Assembly (NCBI RefSeq): GCF_963855985.1
Contig: NC_087118.1
Span: 4,092,001 to 4,156,000 of the forward strand
Origin: Ostrinia nubilalis
Lineage: Eukaryota > Arthropoda > Insecta > Lepidoptera > Crambidae
Reading direction: 5' to 3'
Length of the DNA stretch: 64,000 nt
Shown here one piece after another: positions 52,872 to 62,784 of the stretch; position 1 is the first letter of the stretch; each line of letters opens with the position of its first letter. Below the pieces are notes generated by a model. It saw only the letters and a program-made list of their open reading frames with translations, was not told the origin of the DNA and made no database searches. The position numbers and the translations under genes are program-made.

Positions 52872-55784
52872 CTAAGTAGTGTCGCCAAAGAATTCTTTAT
52901 TACTTTGATTTTTGAAGTAGTTTGGTCTCACAATATGAAAAAGGTCAACATTTTCAGAATAATTGCTGTTAAAAGTTTTGAAAACTCTGTTAAAGAAGGA
53001 ATTGCGTCCATAATTAGTGGTACATGCATCAACGTGAAGTCTAAGATAATTTCTCCTGACATTGGCACGAGTTGGCACCTGTAACTTGATTCGCGAAAGA
53101 AGCTCACTGCAGTCTATTTTACCATTAATTAGGTTATGGAGGAAGGTAAGATCAGCGACTTCTCTTCGCAGTTTTAATGGAAGTAGATGATGATGCTTAC
53201 AGTCAGCCTCGTAAGTCGTGCCCATTATCCGGTGTTTGAAGTTTAAAAATCTAAGAAACTTTTTCTGAATTTTTTCAATTCTTTGTATGTAATAATCATA
53301 TTGGGGATTCCATGCTTGACATGCATATTCAAGCTGGCTTCTAACCAGTGAACAATATAATATTTTAAGTGACTTAGCCATTTTAAAGTTTTTCGTGAGT
53401 CTAATTACGAATCCAAGGGTTTTTGTGGCTTTAGAAGTTATTGAGTCAATATGCCTGTCAAGAAGAAGCTTAGGGTCCAGAATGACGCCAAGATCTCGTA
53501 TATATTCGGTTCTCTGAAGCGCTTGCCCGTTTAATGTGTACTTGTAGAATATTGCATTTCGGGATCTAGTGAATGTCATACAGCTACATTTGGAAATGTT
53601 AAGATCAAGTTTATTTAAGATACAATAACGGTGCAGTCTATCCAGATCCTGCTGCAAGTGAATACAGTCACTCAAAGTGCTAACCTTTTTGTATACCTTC
53701 ATGTCATCAGCAAATAATAGACACCGAGAATGAATGAAACATTTATGAATGTCATTTATAAAAAGTATAAATAACAGTGGACCCAGGATCGAACCCTGTG
53801 GAACGCCTGATGGAATGGCGGAGAAACGTGAATTAGAAGAGAAACCATTAAGAACTACAGTCTGACGTCTATCCGCGATGTAGGATCGAAACCATCTAAA
53901 GAGATCCCCGTGAATTCCAGCGGACTGTAGCTTAGTGAGCAGGATCGCGTGATCAATTCGGTCAAATGCTTTGGTATAATCTGTATATATTGTGTCAATC
54001 TGGCCTCCGGACTGCATACCATGAGATACGTCATCCAGAAATGCCACGAGATTGCTAGCTGTAGATCGTCCTCTTAAGAAACCATGTTGCTGGGGTATGA
54101 AAGCATGCTTGAGGGCAACATACACTTGTTCGTGAATTATTTTTTCCAGTACTTTAGCTAAAACACAGAGTTTGGATATTGGTCTATAATTTGCAATCTC
54201 ACGTTTAGGGCCTTTTTTATGAATAGGAGTGACGGTCGCGGTTTTCCAGATCCTAGGTACCACACCTTCTTTTATAGAACGGTTAAACAAATAACTAATA
54301 GGAAAAGTCAGATTTTCCGCGCATCTTGAAATAAGGACCGGGTGCAAGCCGTCTGGTCCCGCCGATTTATTGCAATCGAGTGATTTTAGAATATTGTACA
54401 CTTTTTCTTCAACGATTTCGATAGAGCAAATATCGGGAGAGACCGAGAGTGTCACATCAGACAACGAAGTATCACTGGGAGGAACATTAGTTTCAGAACC
54501 CGATTTCAGAAAGTTAGAGCTAAAGAACTCGGCAAAGGCATTACAGATCTCGTCACCTGACGTTACGGTACCATTATCAATAGTCATAGAGGAGGGATAC
54601 GAGCTATGTTTCGAGCTAGCATGTATGTAGGACCAGAAAGCTTTAGGATTATCACGAATGGAAAGTTCAGTATTCTTTATATAAATATCAAAGCATTCCT
54701 GTTCCACCCTTTTTACTCGCTCCCGTAGAACTTTGAATGTGACATAATCGGCCCTATTACCATATATCCTAAGTTTTTTATGAACCTTATTTTTTTCTTT
54801 AAGGATTTTCTTCAACGCAGGAGAGTACCACACTGGGTATCGACCCGGGTGGACAGATTTAGACGGTATATACTTGTCTCTTAAGGTACATAGTAAAGTG
54901 TTAAATGACTCGACCGCATCTTCCACCGTCCCACAGGACAGAAGGGTATCCCAGTCCTGTTTGTCAAGATCAGTGCATAAGGCGGTAAAATCTCCCTTGT
55001 TGAAAAGATATTTGGGTCTAGGCTGAGGCTTTAAATCAGGTAGCTCAATGGAGTTTAAGTGGCAAATTAGGGCTGGATGGTAAGCATCTTCCTCCACCAG
55101 TGGTTCAGTGCAGTGGAAAACCGACACATCATTATTTGATAAAACTAGGTCAAGTAACTCGCTCCTATGATTCCTAATGTTATTAAATTGGTTCAGGTCG
55201 CAAATATTCAATAGGTCTTGTATTTCGCTATGATTGATATCAGTACTGCGAAACGTAGGAGTAAGATGAGTAGTGTGACTTAGCGAGCACCAAGAAATAT
55301 CGCTCAGGTTAAAGTCACCGGCTATAAAAAATTTGTCATGAGGACTACTAGCACAGGCAGAAAGGACTTTGTCAGAAAAATTAGATAATTGCGTGGCGAG
55401 AGATAAACCCTGATTTTGTTCGCATAAATATATACAGCCAATATGTAATGTAAAAGGATAATTATTTGTTTTGTTCGCACCAATATCAAGAGAAACCCAA
55501 ATATCTTCCGCTGTAGAATGCCATTCGGGGCGCGCGTGCGCTACAAGGTCACGGCGGATCGCAATGAGGACCCCACCTCCGCGCGACTGCCCGACACTCG
55601 AGTAGTCGCGGTCTCGCCGCCACACCGTATACACATCACTGAATAGTTCATTATTACTAATTCCATCAAGTAGCCACGTCTCAGTTAACAGCACAATATC
55701 ATAGTTGTGTAGTTGCACACTTCGTTTAAACTGTACCGTCTTCGTCCGCAGACCCCTGACATTCTGATAGTAAATATTAACCAT
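52872..55784 (-). CDS. LINE ORF2: APE endonuclease plus reverse transcriptase, intact
   Basis: 970 codons without breaks. Endonuclease: NIYYQNVRGLRTK (N8), LLTETWLLDG (34-38), GGGVLIAIRRD, FIAGDFNLSDISW (153-165), LDLVLSNNDV (211-220). A long linker with YPVWYSPALKKILKEKNK follows. RT: NYRPISKLCVLAKVLEK, IYTDYTKAFDRIDHAIL, SGVPQGSILGPLLF, LLFADDMKVYKK. Thumb: YIRDLGVILDPKLLLDRH, and a C-terminal tail near HRIMGTTYEADCKHHHLLPL. All catalytic residues seem present. ATG at 55784 directly precedes the endonuclease. Its ORF1 partner is damaged, so autonomous movement is doubtful unless ORF1 is supplied in trans. Confidence 0.92.
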   Translation of the reverse strand: MVNIYYQNVRGLRTKTVQFKRSVQLHNYDIVLLTETWLLDGISNNELFSDVYTVWRRDRDYSSVGQSRGGGVLIAIRRDLVAHARPEWHSTAEDIWVSLDIGANKTNNYPFTLHIGCIYLCEQNQGLSLATQLSNFSDKVLSACASSPHDKFFIAGDFNLSDISWCSLSHTTHLTPTFRSTDINHSEIQDLLNICDLNQFNNIRNHRSELLDLVLSNNDVSVFHCTEPLVEEDAYHPALICHLNSIELPDLKPQPRPKYLFNKGDFTALCTDLDKQDWDTLLSCGTVEDAVESFNTLLCTLRDKYIPSKSVHPGRYPVWYSPALKKILKEKNKVHKKLRIYGNRADYVTFKVLRERVKRVEQECFDIYIKNTELSIRDNPKAFWSYIHASSKHSSYPSSMTIDNGTVTSGDEICNAFAEFFSSNFLKSGSETNVPPSDTSLSDVTLSVSPDICSIEIVEEKVYNILKSLDCNKSAGPDGLHPVLISRCAENLTFPISYLFNRSIKEGVVPRIWKTATVTPIHKKGPKREIANYRPISKLCVLAKVLEKIIHEQVYVALKHAFIPQQHGFLRGRSTASNLVAFLDDVSHGMQSGGQIDTIYTDYTKAFDRIDHAILLTKLQSAGIHGDLFRWFRSYIADRRQTVVLNGFSSNSRFSAIPSGVPQGSILGPLLFILFINDIHKCFIHSRCLLFADDMKVYKKVSTLSDCIHLQQDLDRLHRYCILNKLDLNISKCSCMTFTRSRNAIFYKYTLNGQALQRTEYIRDLGVILDPKLLLDRHIDSITSKATKTLGFVIRLTKNFKMAKSLKILYCSLVRSQLEYACQAWNPQYDYYIQRIEKIQKKFLRFLNFKHRIMGTTYEADCKHHHLLPLKLRREVADLTFLHNLINGKIDCSELLSRIKLQVPTRANVRRNYLRLHVDACTTNYGRNSFFNRVFKTFNSNYSENVDLFHIVRPNYFKNQSNKEFFGDTT

Positions 55785-56395
55785 TATCGATTACGGTCCG
55801 GCCAAAATATAATTTTCGGCCGGGCCGAACCACACAACACGTATTCAGTAATGTATTTAGAATGTCAGAGGTGAACGGAGCGAGGGCGGCACAATATAAT
55901 TTATAACTGTGTAAAGTGAATGCGTCTACATAATTGAGTTGAGGTAGGTAAATCGTTTGGTATGCAAAATAAGTAAGTATTATGCGACTCGTAGGTCGGC
56001 AGTGGCATAAGTGAGATAAATGATGACGTATTTTTATAGTAAATATGTAGAAGTGGCTGTGTATGTAACCAAAATAAAGAATTGCATATGTGTCAGGAAT
56101 TCTACTTGCTATATTATGCACAGGTATAGGTAAAAAACAGATAATAAGTAGGTAATTAAGTACTCTGTTTATTAAATCATGATTGAAGTAGCAATTTAAC
56201 GACATTAAATGAGAGTTGGAGACATTTTGGCAATTAGACTTCAAAAAAACAAAATTAAATGATACATACTGTTTTTTTTAACGACATTTCGACATCTTGG
56301 TATGGCTTGTACACAAAACATAACACAAATACAGAAAGAATTAGGTATACTATAGGTTCGTAGTATTTTAGAACTAACTGAGACACAGAAAATAG

Positions 56396-57156
56396 TCATT
56401 TAATTTTAGGGAGATCACTTTCACTGTTTATGGCTAGAATTGGAGATGTTTCATTTTTTCTGACTAGAATTTTGCAGTTCTGAATCCATACATAGTTATA
56501 TCCCCGTTCAGCGGCTATCCTCTTGGTTTTGGTGAGAAGTTGCTTGTTTTCTTTTGTTAGGTGGTCGTTTACGTAGATCTTGGTCGGGTCTCCCGCGAAG
56601 CCCAGGTCCTCGGCCGTCAGGCCTGGTCTGCGTAGCCTGGCGGAGGCCACAAAGTCTTGTTTCATTAGATAATTTGGTAATTTCAGCCCGTAGCTGAGGG
56701 TACCTAGTCTGTATCAGCTTGGGGGCGTTTTTCCAGATTATTTACTCTTTCCTCAACTTTCGCCAGTTTAATTGTGTTTCCAGATACTTCTTGACTTATG
56801 CCACTCAACGATACTTCGAGATTTTGTAAGTTATCCTTCATGTTTTTTATATCTTGAACGATGGACGGTAGCTGCTCAAGGCGGTGATTTATTCCATTAA
56901 TACCGCTGCGCAACTCCTGTAGGACAAGATCAAGGGTCGCAGCAGAGGAAGGTGACGGCACTCCAGGGGACATCGCAGCCACATGAGATTGGTTGGTCTT
57001 GCAACTGGTACATTGGATGCTGGCTTGTCGTGCCGGCCCAAGTTTACGATAGTTAGCTTCAGTTATGTTTGCACACGAGAAACAGTATGACACAGTGCAC
57101 TTCGAGCATCTAACACCGTCCGAGCAGTTATTGTTACACAATGGACAGTTGAACAT
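56396..57156 (-). pseudogene. LINE ORF1 with internal deletion
   Basis: The ORF from 57156 has a Cys-rich finger (CPLCNNNCSDGVRCSKC, CFSCAN, CTSCKTN) and a coiled-coil region to a stop at 56704. A separate frame, 56665-56396, carries the C-terminal FP-like end (IYVNDHLTKENKQLLTKTKR, NYVWIQNCKILVRK). Between them only about 40 bases remain, so most of the first half of the FP-like domain was deleted and the frame lost. Either piece alone is unlikely to bind RNA normally. Confidence 0.75.
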
Positions 57157-57329
57157 CTTGGATTGTATTATTTGACAAATTTCACAATAAATAACGGCCG
57201 AGCAGCGAGCGCAAACAGAGATGCGTGTGTGTGCGTGCTCACCGGTTAGGCGCGCGCCGTTAACTGATTTGACAATTTTGATTAAATATTTAAGCTAAAT
57301 TATCAATTTATACTTGCATAATACCTTAC

Positions 57330-57703
57330 CTGGCTGATCCTTTACGACCTAAAAATTATGTAAATTGTCATTTATTACCTTGGTTTTGTAGTTTTGTAAA
57401 TAAAAAATAGACTTACGTCCTGAGTAACTTGCCTAGGACGAATATTTGAGGGGTGTAAAGGTCTTTTTATTGAAATTTTGAGGGCGTAAAGGAAATCTAT
57501 CTCAGTAAATACAGCTCTAGTCCAGTTTTACTATATTCCCTCGGAAAAAGCTGTGAATTCTAAGCACTTTTTTCTTAGGTCACATTTTAATAGCTCTAAA
57601 AACAAAAAAGTTACTGTCAAATAAAAATAAAAAAAAAAACGTTTTTTTCTTCTCCTGAAAAGTCGTACTTTGTCCTTTACGACCTTTGAGCCCAGAGGTA
57701 TCG
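57330..57703. repeat. Right subterminal region and terminal repeat of the large transposon
   Basis: TCCTTTACGACC-type motifs at about 57340 and 57672, plus variants near 57430 and 57482. The last 36 bases (57668-57703) pair with the left end. Confidence 0.75.
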
Positions 57704-57731
57704 ATATACTCATTACATAACAGTTACTCAT

Positions 57732-57989
57732 CTATTTAGTAACTATTAGACACTCTATCCATTTTCTGACAAGCTTGCAAGACTTTGAAGGCTGTACTGG
57801 AACAAAATTCAATAGGCTTCGCAAAGTTACGAATCCTAACGTCTTCAGAATGTCACTATGACTACTTATCGTATATTTAGTCACCAGAACAGATACAACT
57901 GAGGAAAGAAAAAAAATCCATGTATGAATTGAAAGCATACCAAACATTTTATCAGCGGAGGTACTAACGGCTTGCCCAGTTTTTCTCAA
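57732..57989 (-). pseudogene. Unrecognised 85-codon minus ORF, hydrophobic segment
   Basis: Contains one likely membrane-spanning stretch (MLSIHTWIFFLSSVVSVLV) and ends KSCKLVRKWIECLIVTK. If the large transposon and one ATAT are removed, the frame runs into the minus-strand trace at 44400-44545 with two stops between. It could be a decayed host membrane-protein exon (chemoreceptor-like?), but nothing diagnostic is present. Confidence 0.25.
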
Positions 57990-58163
57990 GTAGTATTTAT
58001 TTAAGCATTTGGCTCCTAGTCTATAAAATTATGGCCAAGGAAGTTTCCAAAGTACTTCATTGGAGTCTGTACTGTGGTATATTTACATTGTTTTATATTT
58101 GAATGTGTGCGGGTATCGGAACAATAAATCAGTGCTTAACCAACTTGGGCGTGTTTTACTTCA
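57990..58163 (+). repeat. Probable 3' portion of a gypsy LTR
   Basis: Ends GTGTTTTACTTCA immediately before a primer-binding-site-like sequence. CGGAACAATAAATCAGTGC includes an AATAAA signal. The LTR start was not identified, and no second LTR occurs in the window. Confidence 0.5.
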
Positions 58164-58185
58164 TGGTGGCAGCGGTGCGTAAATC
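58164..58185 (+). other. Primer-binding site of a gypsy element
   Basis: TGGTGGCAGCGGTGCGT follows the LTR end directly, the position where a host tRNA primes minus-strand DNA. The tRNA was not identified. Confidence 0.6.
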
Positions 58186-58269
58186 TTTTAGGATTTACAG
58201 TAAAAGGACGTAATTTTGTGCAAACCGTGTCGTATTTAATACTTAAGACACTATCAAGTAATATTTATC

Positions 58270-59113
58270 ATGGAACACGCGCGTCCTCCAGCGGAATTAT
58301 CTCTCGAAGGCGGCCCGGCCGCGCGGGCCGAGTCGTGGCGTCAATGGCGGAAACTGTTCGAGGTATTCATAAAGGCCTCTGGAGTGAGCAAGGAGCCTAA
58401 AGAGATTCAGGCTAGTTTGTTGGTTAACCTCATTGGATCAGCGGGTTACGAGGTGTACACCAGTTTTTACATTTGGAGAAGGAGAAACGGAAGACGATAT
58501 TGATTGTGTATTGAAGAAATTCGATAATTATTTTGGTACGAAAACAAACATCACTGTCACGAGATAAAAGTTTTTCTCGCGCAACCAGGAAGATGGTGAG
58601 AATATAGATAGATATGTAACGGCTTTGCGGTTGCTGAGTAAACAGTGCGAGTTTGGCGATTTGCAAGAAAGTTTACTGCGTGACAGAATCGTTTGTGGAA
58701 TCATAAATAACACGGTCAGGGATCGTTTACTACGCACGGACGAATTATCGTTATCAAAGGCTATTCAAATATGTCAAGCGGCTGAAATATCGCAAGAAGA
58801 AAGAGTGTGCATTGATGGTAAATCGACGGAGGAAATTATGGTGAATGCTACTTCAGAACGCGGTACAAGACGGGTCGCGAGCGGCCGGGGCGGGCGCAGC
58901 TGGCGCGGCGGCCGCGGCGGTCACGGCGCCTACGGGTCCCGCGCAGCGACGGCGGCGGGCGGCCGCGCCGCTTGCGCGAGCTGTGGCAGCGCGCGATGCG
59001 CTGGTGAAGATCGCTGCCCGGTCAAAAGTGCGTTGTGTTTTGTATGTGATAAAAATGGTCATTTTTCACGGGTGTGTCCAGAAAAGAAGAGTGTACGGTT
59101 TGTACGCTCTTGA
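58270..59113 (+). pseudogene. Gypsy gag, one frameshift and one stop
   Basis: ATG 58270 starts MEHARPPAELSLEG and WRKLFEVFIKASGVSKEP, the typical opening of this moth gypsy gag (capsid, packages element RNA). The frame breaks near 58465; coding continues in another frame with an in-frame TAA near 58564, then LLSKQCEFGDLQ, RDRIVCGIINNTVRDRLL to 59113. Two Cys-rich knuckles (CASCGSARCAGEDRC; CFVCDKNGHFSRVC) lie at the end after an Arg/Gly-rich, very GC-rich linker. Pol is absent: the intact LINE begins at about 59163. Confidence 0.8.
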
Positions 59114-59514
59114 GTGATATGTTGCTGATAGAAGAGAGGAATGAAAGTCTGATATAAACTGATATAATAAAAAATAATAATAATAATAAAATATCTTTAT
59201 TCTCACCGTAATCTTACAAATAAGGTACATAAGAGTGATTAAAAGGAACATTTTACCGATTATGGCGGGTTGACACCTGAACTAGGAAAGATCCTGTATC
59301 TCAGGTTGCCAACCCTCCACCTCTAATACTACTATGGGCTCTGCATAAAATCTTAATTATATTACATACCTACTGATTACTTGTAACTATTAGCTAAATA
59401 ATTAATACTAAAGAATTTTTGAGGTTTATGTTGGTGATTATGTGTGTGAGTGTGTTTGTGTGTGTGGGTGCTATATGTAAGCGGTCTAGCAAGCGATGTC
59501 ACTGCTCAAGGTTA

Positions 59515-62469
59515 TTATTTTTGGATTATTAGCAGTTGTTCCGTTGCGGTATGATCAAGCCCCAGCAGGGCTGTGGTCATAAATGATTTCAACTGCTTGC
59601 GATTCATGTTAAAAATCGGGTTTAAATCATTAAAATGTCGGTACAGGTATGAACCCATATGGGTTATTTGTCGTTGTGCGAAATGTGTGTTACAGGATTG
59701 TACCGTGGTGCGTACTCTCCTCTTGCCCTTTGGCAATTTTTGGGGATCAATGTTACGGTGATGGCGAAGCACTGAAGATATAATATACAGTTGCCGGACC
59801 GTTAATAGTTTCGCTTCCTCATAAAGTAGGTCGGATGGGTATCTTCTTGGCTTATGAAGCATGACTTTAATGACTGCTCTTTGTGCCCTTTCCACTTCCA
59901 TAAGATGAGTGACAGCTGCACCGCCCCAAATTGAGATGCAGTACGTCAGCACGGATTGACACAAAGCGTAATAGACTTGTGTGACTAGTTCTTGGTCAGC
60001 AGCATCTCTCAGGTTCCTAAATATGTGCAAAAGCCTCCTTATTTTTTTACTTAGCGCTGAAATTTGTGATTGCCAGTTAAGATTTTGGTCAACTACGACA
60101 CCAAGGTACTTGTGAGAGTCTGTTTGGATTAGCGAAGTACAGTCGCAGCCAGCGCCGATACCGCCGTTCCCAGAGCAACAGTTGGAGTGAGCCCTGATAC
60201 TGAAATGTGAGGGCTGCGTTGTTTTGTTGTTTATTCTGAAGCAGATATATTTTGTTTTCTTAATGTTCAGAGTGAGCAAATTGTTATTTAGCCATTCTGT
60301 CACCTTTTGCAGTCCCTTTTCTGCACTTCTTTGCACGTCTTGCCATGATTCACCTCTGAGAACTAAGGCCGTGTCATCTGCAAAAGAAAGCGTGCACCCA
60401 TTTCTCAAGTTCAATTCACACAAATCGTTCACGTATACCAGAAATAAAGTTGGTCCGAGCGTGCTGCCTTGTGGAATGCCGTATGTAGTCGGAGAGCTAT
60501 CATTATACTGTTGACTGATTTTGACAACTTGGCTCCTATTCGTCAAATAACTACGAAACCAGTCAAGTACAACTCCACGAACCCCCATCCCTTCCAGTTT
60601 GTTTAAAAGTATCGGTATGGACACAGTATCAAAAGCCTTCTTAAGGTCTAGAAATACGGCAGCGCACTTGTGTCCCTTGTCTAATTGTTCAGTTACTTTG
60701 TTCACCAGGCAGGAAACGGCATCTTCTGTGTTTTTACCCGACCTAAAGCCATATTGATTAGGCGACAAAAGGAGGTTAGACTCTAGGTAGTTGGTTAGGC
60801 GGTTGTTGACAACTTTCTCAATTACTTTACCTATCGTACTGAGGAGCGAGATAGGCCGATAGTTTGACACTTCATCCACAGCTCCATCTTTGTGAATTGG
60901 AACAACAACAGCCTTCTTAAAGGCTGTTGGAAATATGCCAGTGGCGAAGCTAAGATTACACAAATGCGCAATCATTGAGCACAAAATGGTGTGGGAGTTA
61001 AAGAGCACAGCAGGTGGTATATTGTCTATTCCAGGAGCGCTGTTCTTCCTCATATTTCGAATAATTTTGTCCACCTCGATTGAATCTGTTGGTAATAGAG
61101 TCATGGAGTTTACGCTTTTTGAGGAACTGTATGTTCTACCGCTATTAAGTTTTGAGGTGTCAGTGTTACTTATTATGTTCTTGGCTAGTTCACTGCCAAT
61201 TGTGGTGAAGTAGTTATTTACCGAGTTCAATGATGCTAGTGGCGTGGGCAAAGTGCTGAGAAGGGCTGTCGCATCCGATTTATTCTTTTTAATATGGCAT
61301 AGATCTTTTACAGCTTCCCAGGTAGCTTTGTTATTTTTGTAGTTTAGTGCAAATTTATCCTTGTAGTAATTGATTTTCATGTCTTTGGCTGTATTTTTAC
61401 AAAAGTTTCGATATTTATGGTATGCCAGCTTCAATTCAATGTTGTTGGGATCATTCTTCACCAACTGATGCATGCGATCTCTTTTTTTAAAGCATTTGAT
61501 AATCTTGGGCGTAATCCATGGCTTTAAAGGTCTTATACGTTTGCTAATTGTAACTACGCTGGAATGATCCTTTATTTGTCCCTGGATTATGTCAATCAAG
61601 GCAACGGCAGCTACATTTGGGTCATCAATTTCCATAAAGGGTTTCCAGTCTTTGTCTTTGATTGATTTCATTAAAAGTTCGTAGTTAATTTTATTTCTAA
61701 TGACTGGATCATTTTGCGATTCGCATTTCAGTGGGCAATCCATGGATAACATGATTGGATAGTGATCAGTTATATCCGTTTCCAGCACGTAACACCACAT
61801 ATTTGCCTTGGACTTACACATAAAGTGGTCCAGACATGTACGTCCATGTGTGGGGATATTTATGCAGTTTTGTAGGCCATGTGACCCTATGATTTCGAGA
61901 TAATCTCGAACTGAGTTACTTCTGGTTTCCAGTGTGTCAATATTAATGTCTCCTGTTAGAATAATGTTGGTGGAGTGTGTTGAGCCTAATAGGGAATCCA
62001 ATGAGTCGAGAAAACTATCATGACTTTTGAAGCAGTAAGGTCTGTAAATACCGATTACAGTTAAATCCCTCAATTTGGCCACTAAGCAGTTACCTTCATC
62101 CAATTCCACCTCGTGGATGGAAGCGTTCATGTCAGACTTAACGTACATCATAACGCCGTCATTTTGGTTGTAGCTGCGTTTAGTGTAGTGCATATCGTAA
62201 TCATTAAGCGTTGGTGGAACTGAATACTCATCACACCAACACTCCGTTAGGACAATAATATGAAACACAATGTTTATTCCTGTAATGAAGGTAAGAAAGT
62301 TATCAATATTTTTATGAACACTTCTGATATTAATACATATAACGTTAAGTTTTTGTTCATATCTATGTATGCTATTAATTTCATATTGCAATGTACTTGA
62401 GTCTACAATATTTGCGCAAGGAACTGTACATGAGTTTTCGATCTCTTCCGATAATTCGAGTCTACTCAT
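59515..62469 (-). CDS. LINE ORF2: APE endonuclease plus reverse transcriptase, intact
   Basis: 984 codons. Endonuclease: VICINIRSVHKN (N47), VLTECWCDEY (73-82), LTGDINIDTL (171-180), TCLDHFMCK (211-219), DITDHYPIML (232-241). Linker IRPLKPWITPKIIKC (312-326). RT: NYRPISLLS (536-544), VFLDLKKAFDTVSIP (605-619), YGIPQGSTLGPTLF (663-676), LSFADDTALVL (694-704). Thumb HKYLGVVVDQNLNWQSQI. A CCSGNGGIGAGCDC stretch lies between palm and thumb. No breaks. Start ATG 62469 is 315 bases after the ORF1 stop. The enzyme nicks the target and reverse-transcribes the LINE RNA, possibly also the nearby SINEs. Confidence 0.93.
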   Translation of the reverse strand: MSRLELSEEIENSCTVPCANIVDSSTLQYEINSIHRYEQKLNVICINIRSVHKNIDNFLTFITGINIVFHIIVLTECWCDEYSVPPTLNDYDMHYTKRSYNQNDGVMMYVKSDMNASIHEVELDEGNCLVAKLRDLTVIGIYRPYCFKSHDSFLDSLDSLLGSTHSTNIILTGDINIDTLETRSNSVRDYLEIIGSHGLQNCINIPTHGRTCLDHFMCKSKANMWCYVLETDITDHYPIMLSMDCPLKCESQNDPVIRNKINYELLMKSIKDKDWKPFMEIDDPNVAAVALIDIIQGQIKDHSSVVTISKRIRPLKPWITPKIIKCFKKRDRMHQLVKNDPNNIELKLAYHKYRNFCKNTAKDMKINYYKDKFALNYKNNKATWEAVKDLCHIKKNKSDATALLSTLPTPLASLNSVNNYFTTIGSELAKNIISNTDTSKLNSGRTYSSSKSVNSMTLLPTDSIEVDKIIRNMRKNSAPGIDNIPPAVLFNSHTILCSMIAHLCNLSFATGIFPTAFKKAVVVPIHKDGAVDEVSNYRPISLLSTIGKVIEKVVNNRLTNYLESNLLLSPNQYGFRSGKNTEDAVSCLVNKVTEQLDKGHKCAAVFLDLKKAFDTVSIPILLNKLEGMGVRGVVLDWFRSYLTNRSQVVKISQQYNDSSPTTYGIPQGSTLGPTLFLVYVNDLCELNLRNGCTLSFADDTALVLRGESWQDVQRSAEKGLQKVTEWLNNNLLTLNIKKTKYICFRINNKTTQPSHFSIRAHSNCCSGNGGIGAGCDCTSLIQTDSHKYLGVVVDQNLNWQSQISALSKKIRRLLHIFRNLRDAADQELVTQVYYALCQSVLTYCISIWGGAAVTHLMEVERAQRAVIKVMLHKPRRYPSDLLYEEAKLLTVRQLYIISSVLRHHRNIDPQKLPKGKRRVRTTVQSCNTHFAQRQITHMGSYLYRHFNDLNPIFNMNRKQLKSFMTTALLGLDHTATEQLLIIQK

Positions 62470-62784
62470 GGTTGTAGGTATTCGTATAGTAATAAATTAA
62501 AATAAGTTCTGCAAAAATAATCTACAGGTAAACAAAACGAAAGAAAGAAAAAAGAAATCTACAATTTAGCGATTAACGATTAGAAGTAGGTAAAAAACTT
62601 AGTTTGGTTTATTGTGTAGTATGTACTAGTACGTTTGTATAAGCATGTATTACTGAGTTAATAAGTTTTAAACTAGTGATAATTGATAGTGGCAGTATAC
62701 AATTTGTAGCCAAACAATAAAAAACTAGGTACAAAAACAATTAATTAATATAAAGATAGTTAAGTAAAAACAATACGAGATATA

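Larger units (their letters stand above)
52595..57240 (-). mobile_element. LINE with intact ORF2 and deleted ORF1, nested in the large transposon
   Basis: The 3' end is a (TTTA)n tract at 52600-52632. ORF2 is 52872-55784; ORF1 pieces are 56704-57156 and 56396-56665; the 5' end is GC-rich to about 57240. Differs in sequence from the LINEs at 34519 and 59163, notably in the endonuclease start YYQNVRGLRTK. Confidence 0.82.
44552..57703 (+). mobile_element. 13.15-kb DNA transposon with spliced transposase-like gene (Sola/DUF7869-like?)
   Basis: Inverted ends CGATACCTCTGGGCTCAAAG followed by GTCGTAAAGGACAAA lie at 44552-44587 and 57703-57668, flanked by ATAT at 44548-44551 and 57704-57707. Subterminal DNA at both ends is rich in copies of GGTCGTAAAGGAC and variants. 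One plus-strand gene in three exons (46064-52113) encodes a large DDE-like protein. A LINE (about 52595-57240) is nested in the 3' half; without it the element is about 8.5 kb. The superfamily is uncertain: 4-bp duplications and the protein pattern suggest Sola or a relative. Confidence 0.75.
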
